Source of the DNA: a virus
Reading direction: 5' to 3' (one strand)
Length of the DNA: 29,727 nt
IMG/VR virus record: IMGVR_UViG_3300021495_000014
Coordinates: 1-29,727 of that record
A program made the translations under genes and the position numbers. This document shows, in pieces, positions 1 through 6,750 of this stretch (positions are counted from its first letter, which is position 1; every line of letters starts with the position of its first letter). The notes beneath the pieces are model-generated. The model ran no database searches. It was not told where the DNA came from and worked only from the letters and a program-made list of their open reading frames with translations.

Positions 1-57
1 AATCGGAGTTACATAATCAGGCAGGCATTGAAGCAGTATTTTAAAATCAAAGACTAA
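1..57 (+). CDS. C-terminal fragment of a ribbon-helix-helix (CopG/Arc-like) regulator
   Basis: Frame 1 is open from the window edge and ends at TAA 55-57. It encodes the C-terminal 18 residues NRSYIIRQALKQYFKIKD. The pattern R-S-x-x-I-R-x-A-L-x-x-Y is what the second helix of ribbon-helix-helix DNA-binding proteins usually looks like. The gene would be a small transcriptional regulator upstream of the early operon, but only its end is visible and the fold assignment rests on this one motif. It ends about 45 bases before the TnpB element. Confidence 0.45.
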   Translation, partial: NRSYIIRQALKQYFKIKD

Positions 58-106
58 AGTGGCATCTGGGCTTGAACTGAATGGTTAAAACATTTATTAA
101 TTTTAT

Positions 107-1184
107 AATCAAGTAAGGTAAATTATGATTAAATCTTACAAACTAAAAATTTATGCAAATAAAAATAAAATCAAGGAACTAAATAAACTTATTGCTTTTT
201 GGCAAGACCAAGTAAATCACAAAATAAAGCTGTTTTGGACATTTAAAGACATAAAAGGTTCATATCCTCCTAAAGAATATTGCAGGGGTGGAAGACTTGT
301 TAGGGATGCTTCTCAAAAAGCTTGGCAAATAGTTAAAGGTGCAAAAAAAACCAAACAAAAGGAAAGGCCATATTTCAAAGGCAAGGAAATAGATTTAAAT
401 CAGTTTAGTGCCTATATTATTCCTGAATTTAAAACAAAGGAGTTCAATATTTGGTTTAAAGTAATTTCTACTACACCAAGAAAAAGGATAATTCTGCCTT
501 GTAAACGGACTAAAATCTTTAACGAAGCAGTTAATAAAGGAAAATTAAGAAGGAGCTTTAAATTATTGAAAATCAATGGCAATTATTATATGCAATGCTT
601 TGTGGAGTTTCCCGAAATTAAACAAGAGAATAAAAATATTATCGGCATTGATGTAGGTTTAAATAAACCGATTGTAACTTCTGATGGTAAAGTTTTAGGT
701 AAAGAATTGAAAGGCTTAAAAATAAGAACGAAATGGAGGACTTATAAGCATTGTTTATCACCTACTAAACAATGGCTTAATCACTATGCTAAAGAGCTAA
801 TAAAGCTTTATCCTGATACTGATTTTGCTGTTGAGGATTTATTGTTTAAAGGCAAGAAAAATAGAACTAAAAAATTTAGGAGAGATAATAATAATTGGCC
901 ATATAAATGGTTGGCAAAGAAATTGATGGAGCTTTCAAGCCTCAAAGGTTTTGGGGTAATAAAGGTTAATCCATGTAATACTTCCATTACTTGCCCGTTA
1001 TGTGGATTAACTGATAAAGCGAATCGGCAAGGAGAATTGTTTCATTGTATTGGCTGTGGGCATAAGGAAGATGCTGATATAATTGGAGCAATTAATATCA
1101 AACTTCTTGCCGAGAGAGTAGCTAGGAAGCAATCCGTCTCCTCAACCAGACAGGAAGGATAAATGTCCATTAAGTCTGGAACGG
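107..1184 (+). mobile_element. TnpB-only IS200/IS605-type element, copy 1
   Basis: Ends were set by comparing this copy with the inverted copy at 8775-9854. On the left, similarity begins at TTTATAATCAA (102-112). On the right it ends at GGAACGG (1178-1184), after which the flanks differ completely. The right end carries a hairpin, CCAGAC (1146-1151) pairing with GTCTGG (1174-1179), conserved in the other copy. The left end carries a perfect TATAAT (104-109) that could act as a -10 box for tnpB. No tnpA transposase is encoded, so movement would need one supplied in trans. The shared TTTAT at 102-106 may be the target/TAM motif and not part of the element. Confidence 0.75.
125..1162 (+). CDS. 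tnpB: RNA-guided TnpB nuclease (IS200/IS605 OrfB), intact
   Basis: A 345-residue TnpB, the RuvC-like RNA-guided nuclease encoded by IS200/IS605 and IS607 elements. The catalytic residues are visible: D176 in GIDVG (RuvC-I), E237 in AVEDL (RuvC-II) and D318 in the EDADIIGAINI segment (RuvC-III). A four-cysteine zinc finger (C290, C293, C308, C311) sits between RuvC-II and RuvC-III, as in the family. It is slightly shorter than typical TnpB proteins of about 400 residues. The stop TAA (1160-1162) directly abuts the ATG of the next gene. The Shine-Dalgarno site is weak (GGTAA). The family cuts DNA next to a TAM using an omega RNA from the element's right end and promotes retention of the element at its donor site. 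The second copy at 8797-9836 is about 95% identical over the aligned C-terminal 199 residues but is frameshifted. Confidence 0.93.
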   Translation: MIKSYKLKIYANKNKIKELNKLIAFWQDQVNHKIKLFWTFKDIKGSYPPKEYCRGGRLVRDASQKAWQIVKGAKKTKQKERPYFKGKEIDLNQFSAYIIPEFKTKEFNIWFKVISTTPRKRIILPCKRTKIFNEAVNKGKLRRSFKLLKINGNYYMQCFVEFPEIKQENKNIIGIDVGLNKPIVTSDGKVLGKELKGLKIRTKWRTYKHCLSPTKQWLNHYAKELIKLYPDTDFAVEDLLFKGKKNRTKKFRRDNNNWPYKWLAKKLMELSSLKGFGVIKVNPCNTSITCPLCGLTDKANRQGELFHCIGCGHKEDADIIGAINIKLLAERVARKQSVSSTRQEG

Positions 1185-1204
1185 CGCAGAAGGGTTCTGT
1201 TTTA
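1120..1204 (+). ncRNA. Candidate omega RNA 3' part and guide
   Basis: In TnpB systems the guide RNA covers the 3' end of tnpB plus the right end, and its guide is the flanking host DNA just past the element. Here the right-end hairpin (CCAGAC 1146-1151 with GTCTGG 1174-1179) is followed by GGAACGG. The predicted guide therefore begins at about 1185 with CGCAGAAGGGTTCTG. The 5' limit is unknown and the span given is only the most structured part. The hairpin is seen in the sequence; that it is transcribed as a guide RNA is inferred from the family. Confidence 0.4.
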
Positions 1205-2131
1205 AAGTTGGTCTTGGAGTATTTAGACAGTTTCCAAGACTATGATGGTGAATTTGTTTTTACCATAAAAGAGATGATGCAAACTCTTGGGTTAAGTAGC
1301 AACCAATATTCAACGGCATATAAGATACTAAATAAGGCTGTTGAATTTGGCAAGGTAGAAAAAGTCAATTCAAGAGATTACCGCATCATCAAGCATACCA
1401 CACCTACCTCTTTTCAAGATATGTTAAAACCTGAATTAAAGATACCCTTACCATTTGGCATTGGATATAAATGTTTGTTGTTTCCATCAGACATCATCTT
1501 AATTTATGCGAGTTATGGACAGGGAAAGAGCTATTTTGCTATTAATATAGCTCTCTTTTACCTGCAAAAAGGATTGCCTGTCCATTATTACTATTCTGAA
1601 TGCAAAGAAAATATTGCTTACAGGTTTGCTAAATTAGTTGATGTAGAACAAATGATTGAATGGGAAGAACAAGGAAAGATTAGATTTATTCCTATTACAG
1701 ACCCCTTCATGAAGCCCTTAGCAATAAGTAAGAATAGTATCCTTATTTGGGACTGGGCTGATTTGACTGGACGATACGATAAAGTAAACAAGTTCATTCG
1801 TAAGTTACAAGAAGGGCATAGAAGTTTAATCTTTCTATTTTGGCAGGCCAAAGAAGAATATGGCAAGTTAAAGCCTTATGGCAGGGAAAGCTCATTACAA
1901 CGCCCTGCTTATGGCTTTGAAATTCTATATGACGGTGAAGATAAAAAGAGAGAATATCCAATCTTACAATTTACCAAGGTTAGGCAGAGTGAATATTACA
2001 CAGAAGGTAAGGAAATTTATTTAAAGTTTGAAGAGAATGGTCGCTTGGTTCATTTAGAAGATTGCCATCATAGAGGGCAGTTAAAAGAGATATTAAGAAA
2101 TGAAGGAGAAGAAAGTGAAGAAGAATACTAG
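1163..2131 (+). CDS. RecA-fold P-loop ATPase with N-terminal winged-helix-like region; start supplied by IS end
   Basis: A 322-residue protein as read from ATG 1163. Residues of about 13-75 look like a winged-helix domain. A RecA/KaiC-like ATPase core follows, with Walker A ASYGQGKS (116-123) and Walker B SILIWDWAD (192-200). A likely role is phage DNA replication or recombination, comparable to RepA/AAA_25-type ATPases, but the exact family is not certain. The first seven codons (MSIKSGT) lie inside the right end of the TnpB element and the ATG is preceded by AGGAAGG, so the insertion has provided a new ribosome-binding site and start. The original start was removed or lies downstream, for example TTG 1208 or TTG 1214. 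It overlaps the nuclease gene by about 30 bases, suggesting a joint job in DNA processing. Confidence 0.7.
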   Translation: MSIKSGTAQKGSVLKLVLEYLDSFQDYDGEFVFTIKEMMQTLGLSSNQYSTAYKILNKAVEFGKVEKVNSRDYRIIKHTTPTSFQDMLKPELKIPLPFGIGYKCLLFPSDIILIYASYGQGKSYFAINIALFYLQKGLPVHYYYSECKENIAYRFAKLVDVEQMIEWEEQGKIRFIPITDPFMKPLAISKNSILIWDWADLTGRYDKVNKFIRKLQEGHRSLIFLFWQAKEEYGKLKPYGRESSLQRPAYGFEILYDGEDKKREYPILQFTKVRQSEYYTEGKEIYLKFEENGRLVHLEDCHHRGQLKEILRNEGEESEEEY

Positions 2132-2552
2132 TCGCAGAAAAAAAGGCTTGGCTTTTCAAGACTGGATTAAGAAATGGCTTGAGGAATTAGGCTGGGTTGT
2201 TCATAACCAGAAACCTGTAGGCAGGATGATTGTTACAAAAGATAAATTTGGGAAGAAGAAGCAAATCTATATCAGCCAAAGAAATGACATATTTGGTTGT
2301 GTGGATTTAATTGCTAAGAAAGAAAATAAGCCTACTTTATGGATACAAGCTACATTGCATACGGGAATAGGCGAAAAAAAGAAAGCATTACAAACAATGC
2401 CTTGGGGTAAAGAAGACATGGTGCAAGTATGGGTTAAAAGAGAAAACGGGCATGTGGATATATTTATGCTGGGATGTGATAGTTTACATTTAATTGGAAA
2501 GATAATTAGAAGGAAATTTTATAAAGGGGAAAATGTAGTATGGGAGTTTTAA
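2100..2552 (+). CDS. PD-(D/E)XK-like nuclease, Holliday-junction-resolvase type
   Basis: A 150-residue basic protein. After a lysine/arginine-rich start, an amphipathic helix (GLAFQDWIKKWLEELGW) precedes NDIFGCVDLIAKKENKP and then LWIQAT. This is the usual helix, D, then (E/Q)-x-K arrangement of small PD-(D/E)XK nucleases such as Hjc-like resolvases and VRR-NUC proteins. The last motif reads Q-A-T instead of E-x-K or Q-x-K, so activity is uncertain. The start may be GTG 2115, because AAGGAG (2103-2108) lies six bases upstream of it; ATG 2100 has only a weak site. It overlaps the upstream ATPase gene, consistent with a replication/recombination pair. Confidence 0.55.
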   Translation: MKEKKVKKNTSRRKKGLAFQDWIKKWLEELGWVVHNQKPVGRMIVTKDKFGKKKQIYISQRNDIFGCVDLIAKKENKPTLWIQATLHTGIGEKKKALQTMPWGKEDMVQVWVKRENGHVDIFMLGCDSLHLIGKIIRRKFYKGENVVWEF

Positions 2553-2569
2553 TTTTATTAGGAGGTAAC

Positions 2570-2671
2570 ATGAATATAGATTATAGCAATTATGATGATA
2601 AAAATTTAGTGAGTGTATATATATTCAGTTATCCCGATGCCGATGACGATAATGCTACAAAGCTGGAATAG
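2570..2671 (+). CDS. Small acidic protein, 33 residues, unknown
   Basis: A short ORF starting at ATG 2570 behind a near-perfect Shine-Dalgarno site, AGGAGGT at 2560-2566, and ending at TAG 2669-2671. The peptide begins MNIDYSNYDDKN and ends DADDDNATKLE, so it is strongly acidic at both ends. No family is recognised. The strong ribosome-binding site and the fit between the nuclease stop (2552) and the next start (2685) are the reasons for calling it. The acidic composition would suit a protein-binding or DNA-mimic role, but that is only a guess. Confidence 0.5.
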   Translation: MNIDYSNYDDKNLVSVYIFSYPDADDDNATKLE

Positions 2672-2684
2672 GTAATCGCATTAG

Positions 2685-3362
2685 ATGATTTACCCACAAT
2701 CATCAATACAGCTTGATGCACCCATTGACTTAAGCACAGCAAAGGCATGTTTTACGGAGAAGCAGTTAGATTGGGTATTGGAGAAAAGAATTACTGGAGA
2801 AATCATGGAGTTATGGACGAGAATTAAATTTATTGGAATGAATACAAGAAAACATAATAAAATGATGCTGATAAATGAGATGGTCGGCAGGGTTAAAAAA
2901 ATGTCGTTTGATGATAAATTGGCATTAATACCCAAATTGATTGAGAGTGAGACATATCTTTTTGCTATATTACTCGGCGAACCTCAATATTATTTTAAGG
3001 AAGTTCTTTTTAATGACCCTAGAAGAAGACATATCCGTTTTATTATCTGCAAAAGATGCGGACAGATGCGTATTCATAAAAGTAAGGGGCTATGTGTTCA
3101 TTGTTATGGGTATCTTAAACGAGATAAAAAGATAAAATATGGGATAAGAGAGGTAACAAGAGGCAACAAAGTAATTTGCACCCATTGTAAGAGATTAAGA
3201 AAGCATCATAGTGCGGGATTATGCACTGTTTGTTATCACCATCTTAGGAGAAAGGAAGTATGGAATAAGTATGTTGAGTTATTGGTAATTAAGTTATTGA
3301 TAATTGTGAGAGGTAATTATGAAAGACAAGCCAATTATGTGTATAACAGAAGTTTTAGATGA
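2685..3362 (+). CDS. Tandem zinc-ribbon protein, unknown function
   Basis: A 225-residue protein. The N-terminal about 130 residues are helical with no recognised motif. Two clearly duplicated zinc-ribbon-like units follow: CKRCGQMRIHKSKGLCVHCY and CTHCKRLRKHHSAGLCTVCY, each with two CxxC pairs about 12 residues apart and followed by a basic (Y/H)L(K/R)R stretch. Such modules commonly bind nucleic acid. The start at ATG 2685 has only a weak AGGT site about 11 bases upstream, so an internal start is possible. The 3' end overlaps the next gene by 44 bases. Confidence 0.6.
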   Translation: MIYPQSSIQLDAPIDLSTAKACFTEKQLDWVLEKRITGEIMELWTRIKFIGMNTRKHNKMMLINEMVGRVKKMSFDDKLALIPKLIESETYLFAILLGEPQYYFKEVLFNDPRRRHIRFIICKRCGQMRIHKSKGLCVHCYGYLKRDKKIKYGIREVTRGNKVICTHCKRLRKHHSAGLCTVCYHHLRRKEVWNKYVELLVIKLLIIVRGNYERQANYVYNRSFR

Positions 3363-3531
3363 TGATTCTGGAATATGGACAAATTGTATTTGTGATACAT
3401 CTACTGATATAAGCACTTTAGAAAGGATATTAAGAGATTATGGGAAAGAAGGATATAAGGAAATTCTAGATTGTTTGAGCATCCTTAAAAAAGATTTAGA
3501 AAATGCATGGAAAGAAGTAAATAGGAGGTAA
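3319..3531 (+). CDS. Small hypothetical phage protein, 70 residues
   Basis: Begins MKDKPIMCITEVLDDDSGIW and has a helical C-terminal half. No known domain is recognised. It starts behind GAGAGGTAATT inside the end of the zinc-ribbon gene. It is the first of three consecutive genes whose last codons, AGG AGG TAA, double as the Shine-Dalgarno site of the next gene, so it ends in RR. Confidence 0.6.
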   Translation: MKDKPIMCITEVLDDDSGIWTNCICDTSTDISTLERILRDYGKEGYKEILDCLSILKKDLENAWKEVNRR

Positions 3532-3533
3532 CC

Positions 3534-3728
3534 ATGAAAGAAATTATCTCGCACCAAATTAAATGGCCGAAGAAAATAGAGCAAGAACTTAATAAAGAAG
3601 AAATAAAAAAAGAATTTGAAGGGCTTAAAAAAGATATGGCTGAAATAAAAGAATTTATTGAGAATTTTGAAAAGAAATTTACCCAGTTAGTAGTTGAGCT
3701 TACTAAGAGAGAATATTATAGGAGGTAA
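3534..3728 (+). CDS. Small coiled-coil protein, 64 residues
   Basis: A lysine/glutamate-rich, probably entirely helical protein; residues of about 15-60 (including LKKDMAEIKEFIENFEKK) have coiled-coil character. Its first 15 residues, MKEIISHQIKWPKKI, match those of the zinc-ribbon protein at 3922-4233 (MKEIISRQLKWQRKM), and the similarity extends into the upstream AGGAGGTAA. It ends in YRR, encoded by the next gene's ribosome-binding site. Function unknown. Confidence 0.6.
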   Translation: MKEIISHQIKWPKKIEQELNKEEIKKEFEGLKKDMAEIKEFIENFEKKFTQLVVELTKREYYRR

Positions 3729-3730
3729 TT

Positions 3731-3919
3731 ATGAAAAGTAATCAATCCAATATTGGTATTATTAAATTAAAACCTAATACTTCTTTAAAGACAAAAAGGG
3801 AATTGGAGAATTTCTTTATTATAGAAAGATTGTTTTTGGGCTGGACAGAAAAAGAAGATGGCATTGTTGTTACTGATTTAGATAAGGCAAAAGCGAAAGT
3901 GAAATTAAATAGGAGGTAA
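3731..3919 (+). CDS. Small hypothetical protein, 62 residues
   Basis: Begins MKSNQSNIGIIKLKPNTSLK and ends KVKLNRR. No family is recognised. It sits between two genes that share an N-terminal peptide. It starts two bases after the previous stop, behind AGGAGGTAATT, and its own AGG AGG TAA end serves as the ribosome-binding site of the next gene. Translation of this run is therefore probably coupled. Confidence 0.6.
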   Translation: MKSNQSNIGIIKLKPNTSLKTKRELENFFIIERLFLGWTEKEDGIVVTDLDKAKAKVKLNRR

Positions 3920-3921
3920 TC

Positions 3922-4233
3922 ATGAAAGAAATTATCTCACGCCAGTTAAAATGGCAGAGGAAAATGTTGGAAGAGGGCAGGTGTATCATCTGTGGGAAAC
4001 CTGCTATTCCAAGGGGAAAATATTGCGTGAGGTGTTGGCTAAATCAATACATCAGGTATGCTAACAGAAGGAAAAAGCCTGTAAAGTTTAAAAATTCAAA
4101 AACTGTTAGGGCATTGCAGTTGCTTGTAAATGAAGATTGGGAGAGAAAAAATAAAGTTGAGTATAAACCTTCTTCACCTCTTACTGTGTATGCACCAATA
4201 GACACAGAGCAAATAAGTAAGGAATTAGAATGA
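3922..4233 (+). CDS. Zinc-ribbon protein with N-terminal peptide shared with 3534-3728
   Basis: A 103-residue protein. After MKEIISRQLKWQRKM comes a zinc ribbon, CIICGKPAIPRGKYCVRCW, then a basic segment (RYANRRKKPVKFK) and a less ordered tail. The basic stretch after the ribbon suggests nucleic-acid binding. The N-terminal 15 residues are a near copy of those of the coiled-coil protein two genes upstream, as if a start cassette had been duplicated. Its TGA overlaps the ATG of the next gene (ATGA). Confidence 0.6.
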   Translation: MKEIISRQLKWQRKMLEEGRCIICGKPAIPRGKYCVRCWLNQYIRYANRRKKPVKFKNSKTVRALQLLVNEDWERKNKVEYKPSSPLTVYAPIDTEQISKELE

Positions 4234-4406
4234 AAAGAGCATTAATTTGGGAAAAAGATTTTAATCTTGGTTTGTGGTTTATAAGCAAGGAAGTAAAAAT
4301 TATAGAAGAAACTTCAACGGCGGTAAAGATAAAGAAATTTATAGGAAGTAAATGGATACCCAAAAGAGGATTTGGTTTAAGAGCGGAGATGATAAAAAAT
4401 GAGTAA
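4230..4406 (+). CDS. Small basic hypothetical protein, 58 residues
   Basis: An ORF from ATG 4230 to TAA 4404-4406, encoding MKRALIWEKDFNLGLWFISK and ending RGFGLRAEMIKNE. The start overlaps the previous stop as ATGA, and the end overlaps the next ATG (4399). It exactly fills the gap between two genes, which is the main support besides the upstream AAGGA. It is rich in lysine and aromatic residues and has no recognised domain. Confidence 0.6.
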   Translation: MKRALIWEKDFNLGLWFISKEVKIIEETSTAVKIKKFIGSKWIPKRGFGLRAEMIKNE

Positions 4407-4920
4407 GTATCATGGAAAGGAACTTAGATTATTCATCTCAAATAAAGAAGGCAAAGAATTATTTGAATGGGCTGATAAACTTAGCCCTACTCTTGCTGAA
4501 AAAGTTAAAAGTGCAGTTGCCTGTGCTTTGTCTGGATATTCCAGCGGGTCTTTTCTCTGGAATGCGTTTTATCATTATAGGTGCGATACTGAAAGAGTAA
4601 GGGAAGAATTAAGACAACAATACAAAGAAGAAGGCACAATAGAAATGGGAAAGCGATGGGGATTTGATTATCATATAATAGCTAAGGGATTACAGAAATT
4701 AGGTATTAAAATTAAACCACCAATATACAATAACGCTCCGCATGGTTTGGCGGGTGAGGCATTTGAAAAATATGGTGGAATAGAAAAAGTTTTGAAACAA
4801 TATAGTGTAACAAAATTCAGTAAAATTTGTAAACTCTCCGTTTCTTGTTTATTACAATATTTAAATAAACAGGGGTATTATTATGATAGAAAAGAGAAAA
4901 AATGGAAGATTGATAGATAA
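4399..4920 (+). CDS. Hypothetical protein with two helix-turn-helix-like segments
   Basis: A 173-residue protein of unknown family. Residues of about 78-103 (TIEMGKRWGFDYHIIAKGLQ) and of about 130-165 (TKFSKICKLSVSCLLQYLNK) both read like helix-turn-helix units. The second is followed by an aromatic, basic tail (GYYYDRKEKKWK) that could form a wing. A DNA-binding role in phage gene control or replication is possible but inferred only from this pattern. It overlaps both neighbours. Confidence 0.5.
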   Translation: MSKYHGKELRLFISNKEGKELFEWADKLSPTLAEKVKSAVACALSGYSSGSFLWNAFYHYRCDTERVREELRQQYKEEGTIEMGKRWGFDYHIIAKGLQKLGIKIKPPIYNNAPHGLAGEAFEKYGGIEKVLKQYSVTKFSKICKLSVSCLLQYLNKQGYYYDRKEKKWKIDR

Positions 4921-5419
4921 TTTAATTCATGCCGATAATTTCAACCATAATATATTAGAAATTTTTAGACAAATAGAAATAACAGAGGCAATTATAGAAG
5001 AACATAAAAAGGACAATCCTCTTGTAGATGAATGTTTTTTAGCTTTTCATTCAAAACTTATTACACCTAATTTTTCACCGTGGGTTTTCCATTCTCATTG
5101 CAAAGAGATTGCAAATAGGTTAAAAAAAGTTGGGAAAAGATGGAGTAAAAAGCAAATCTTTGATTTAATGTGTCCACCCACAAAAGCAGAAATTGTATGT
5201 GCCCTTTCAAAGGCTAGCACGCTTGCACCATTAAGACGGGATGGAGCAGCGTTGGCATTGCATTATTTTAATGAGATTGCTAGAGAGGAAGGGAAAGAAT
5301 TTAAAATTGAGCATATCCCAGTATCTGAAATAGAGTTAAAGCAAGCAAAAGAAGAAATTATGCATAATTTAAGGAGATTTGGTGAGGAAAGGGCTAAAAT
5401 AGTTTGGGAGAATTTTTAG
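4883..5419 (+). CDS. Hypothetical helical protein, 178 residues
   Basis: It starts at ATG 4883 behind AGGGGT inside the end of the preceding gene and stops at TAG 5417-5419. The sequence is mostly helical; the middle (SKKQIFDLMCPPTKAEIVCA) and the C-terminal helices show no motif I recognise. Context within the early operon is the only clue to function. Confidence 0.6.
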   Translation: MIEKRKNGRLIDNLIHADNFNHNILEIFRQIEITEAIIEEHKKDNPLVDECFLAFHSKLITPNFSPWVFHSHCKEIANRLKKVGKRWSKKQIFDLMCPPTKAEIVCALSKASTLAPLRRDGAALALHYFNEIAREEGKEFKIEHIPVSEIELKQAKEEIMHNLRRFGEERAKIVWENF

Positions 5420-5448
5420 TGTTTTAAAAAGATTAAAGGAGGTAAACA

Positions 5449-5736
5449 ATGAATACACTTTGTCTTTTTAGAGTGACAGTTAGGGGATTTTTTGGTGGTA
5501 TATATAAAAAAGTGTATGTAATATCTGATAGCTTGGATGATGCTTATCGGACTTATCGTAACTTTCTAGATGAAGAAGATTTAGGGTTTGAGTCAAACAG
5601 AGAATTAGAGAAAGTAGAGTTAGTAGCTAAATTTTATGAAAGTAATGAAGGAGGATGTGAGATGCTGTTTATATCAAATAAAGTTAGTGAAAAATTATGT
5701 GAAAGGAGTAAGCTATGTCAAGACCCGAAAAAGTAA
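5449..5736 (+). CDS. Hypothetical protein, 95 residues
   Basis: Strong ribosome-binding site AAAGGAGGTAAACA before ATG 5449. The N-terminal half (LCLFRVTVRGFFGGIYKKVY) looks like two beta strands, followed by a helix and an acidic segment. This suggests a small alpha/beta protein. No family is recognised. The 3' end overlaps the next gene by 22 bases. Confidence 0.6.
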   Translation: MNTLCLFRVTVRGFFGGIYKKVYVISDSLDDAYRTYRNFLDEEDLGFESNRELEKVELVAKFYESNEGGCEMLFISNKVSEKLCERSKLCQDPKK

Positions 5737-5945
5737 CTCAAACAAAACCAGACAAAGAGTATTGGTTACGCATTGCAAATCAAGTCCATTCAATTATTGC
5801 CTTGGTGCGGAGTTCTATTAAATTGGAAGACTTAGAAAGGTTTAGTCGCTTTCTGATGAGTCAAGAGGCAGTAGATTTGTTTAAGGGAGACTATCCTAGG
5901 CTAGTAACAAGAGCAAGGATAATAGAGAATGCGTTTAAGTGGTAA
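5715..5945 (+). CDS. Hypothetical helical protein, 76 residues
   Basis: Starts at ATG 5715 after GAAAGGAGTAAGCT. It begins MSRPEKVTQTKPDKEYW and continues as three or so helices. It is followed after 11 bases by the P-loop kinase gene. No domain is recognised. Confidence 0.6.
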   Translation: MSRPEKVTQTKPDKEYWLRIANQVHSIIALVRSSIKLEDLERFSRFLMSQEAVDLFKGDYPRLVTRARIIENAFKW

Positions 5946-5956
5946 GGAGTTAAATC

Positions 5957-6487
5957 ATGATTAGAGTTTACGCCTTATCTGGTAGCCACGGTATTGGCAA
6001 AACAATGACATTTGTCTATCTTGAAAAATTCCTACCACCTGAAAAGTTTGCTTTTGTGGGTGAGTTTGCTCATTGGATATTAGTGCAGATGGGAATAAGG
6101 GATACTTGGAAAGAAAAAATTTTTACTAATCGCCCAGCCTACAATTACTTTGAGAATGCACTGGATTTCTGCACCATTGCTAGCTATCTGGTTCATGGAG
6201 ATAAGATAATTGTAGCAGACAGAAGCATAGTTGATAATTGTGCTTACCGTTTATTAGCCAAGTTGCCATTGAACACAATCTCTTTGTTAGATTACCATGG
6301 AGTGAATTTATATACTTTCTTTATGCGGTCTAGAAAAAGAGAGGATGCTGAAGTAACTGAGGCAGTTAGAAAGATATTGGTGCGGTTTAAATTGCCTTAT
6401 GAGGAAGTGGATATAATTGAGAATAAGTCCAAAGAGACAGCCAAAGTAATTGTTGATAAAATTTTGAGATTGGAAAATGGCAAATGA
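5957..6487 (+). CDS. P-loop nucleotide/nucleoside kinase-like protein (AAA_28/NadR-type)
   Basis: A 176-residue P-loop protein. Walker A is GSHGIGKT (9-16) and a kinase-type motif IIVADRSIVDNCAY spans about residues 84-97, with D88-R89 in the place where AAA_28/NadR-like and deoxynucleoside-kinase-like enzymes have their DR(S) motif. A lid-like arginine-rich segment (RSRKRED) follows. The probable reaction is ATP-dependent phosphorylation of a nucleoside or nucleotide for phage DNA synthesis; the substrate cannot be read from the sequence. A good AAGGAG site precedes the start, and the TGA overlaps the next ATG. Confidence 0.75.
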   Translation: MIRVYALSGSHGIGKTMTFVYLEKFLPPEKFAFVGEFAHWILVQMGIRDTWKEKIFTNRPAYNYFENALDFCTIASYLVHGDKIIVADRSIVDNCAYRLLAKLPLNTISLLDYHGVNLYTFFMRSRKREDAEVTEAVRKILVRFKLPYEEVDIIENKSKETAKVIVDKILRLENGK

Positions 6488-6750
6488 ATTGTAAGAATTA
6501 CTCATTAAAAGAATTATGTGAAATGTATATAAGAATGATGGTAACAGGAATAGACGGAATAATGAGAATGCAGATACATGAATGTATTGCTAACAAGATA
6601 GGTTCTAGTTATGAGGATTTAAGAACAGTATTACATAATTTGGATAAAGAAATAGGTTTTGATATTACTGATGATTTATATACAAGAGAGGAAATTAGTA
6701 CATATACCAATAATCTTTATGAAAGATTAAAACATAGAATGGAGAAATGA
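6484..6750 (+). CDS. Hypothetical helical protein, 88 residues
   Basis: It starts as ATGA, overlapping the kinase stop, and ends the same way into the next gene. The product is all-helical in appearance, begins MNCKNYSLKELCEMYIRMMV and has no recognised motif. Overlaps on both sides indicate translational coupling with its neighbours. Confidence 0.6.
   Translation: MNCKNYSLKELCEMYIRMMVTGIDGIMRMQIHECIANKIGSSYEDLRTVLHNLDKEIGFDITDDLYTREEISTYTNNLYERLKHRMEK

Noticed and set aside
107-1184. IS607-type element (GG core) in place of IS200/IS605-type
   Set aside because: The right boundary does end in GG, but the left similarity extends about 15 bases beyond the candidate GG in both copies and the right-end hairpin fits IS200/IS605. 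No serine recombinase is present. Not fully excluded.
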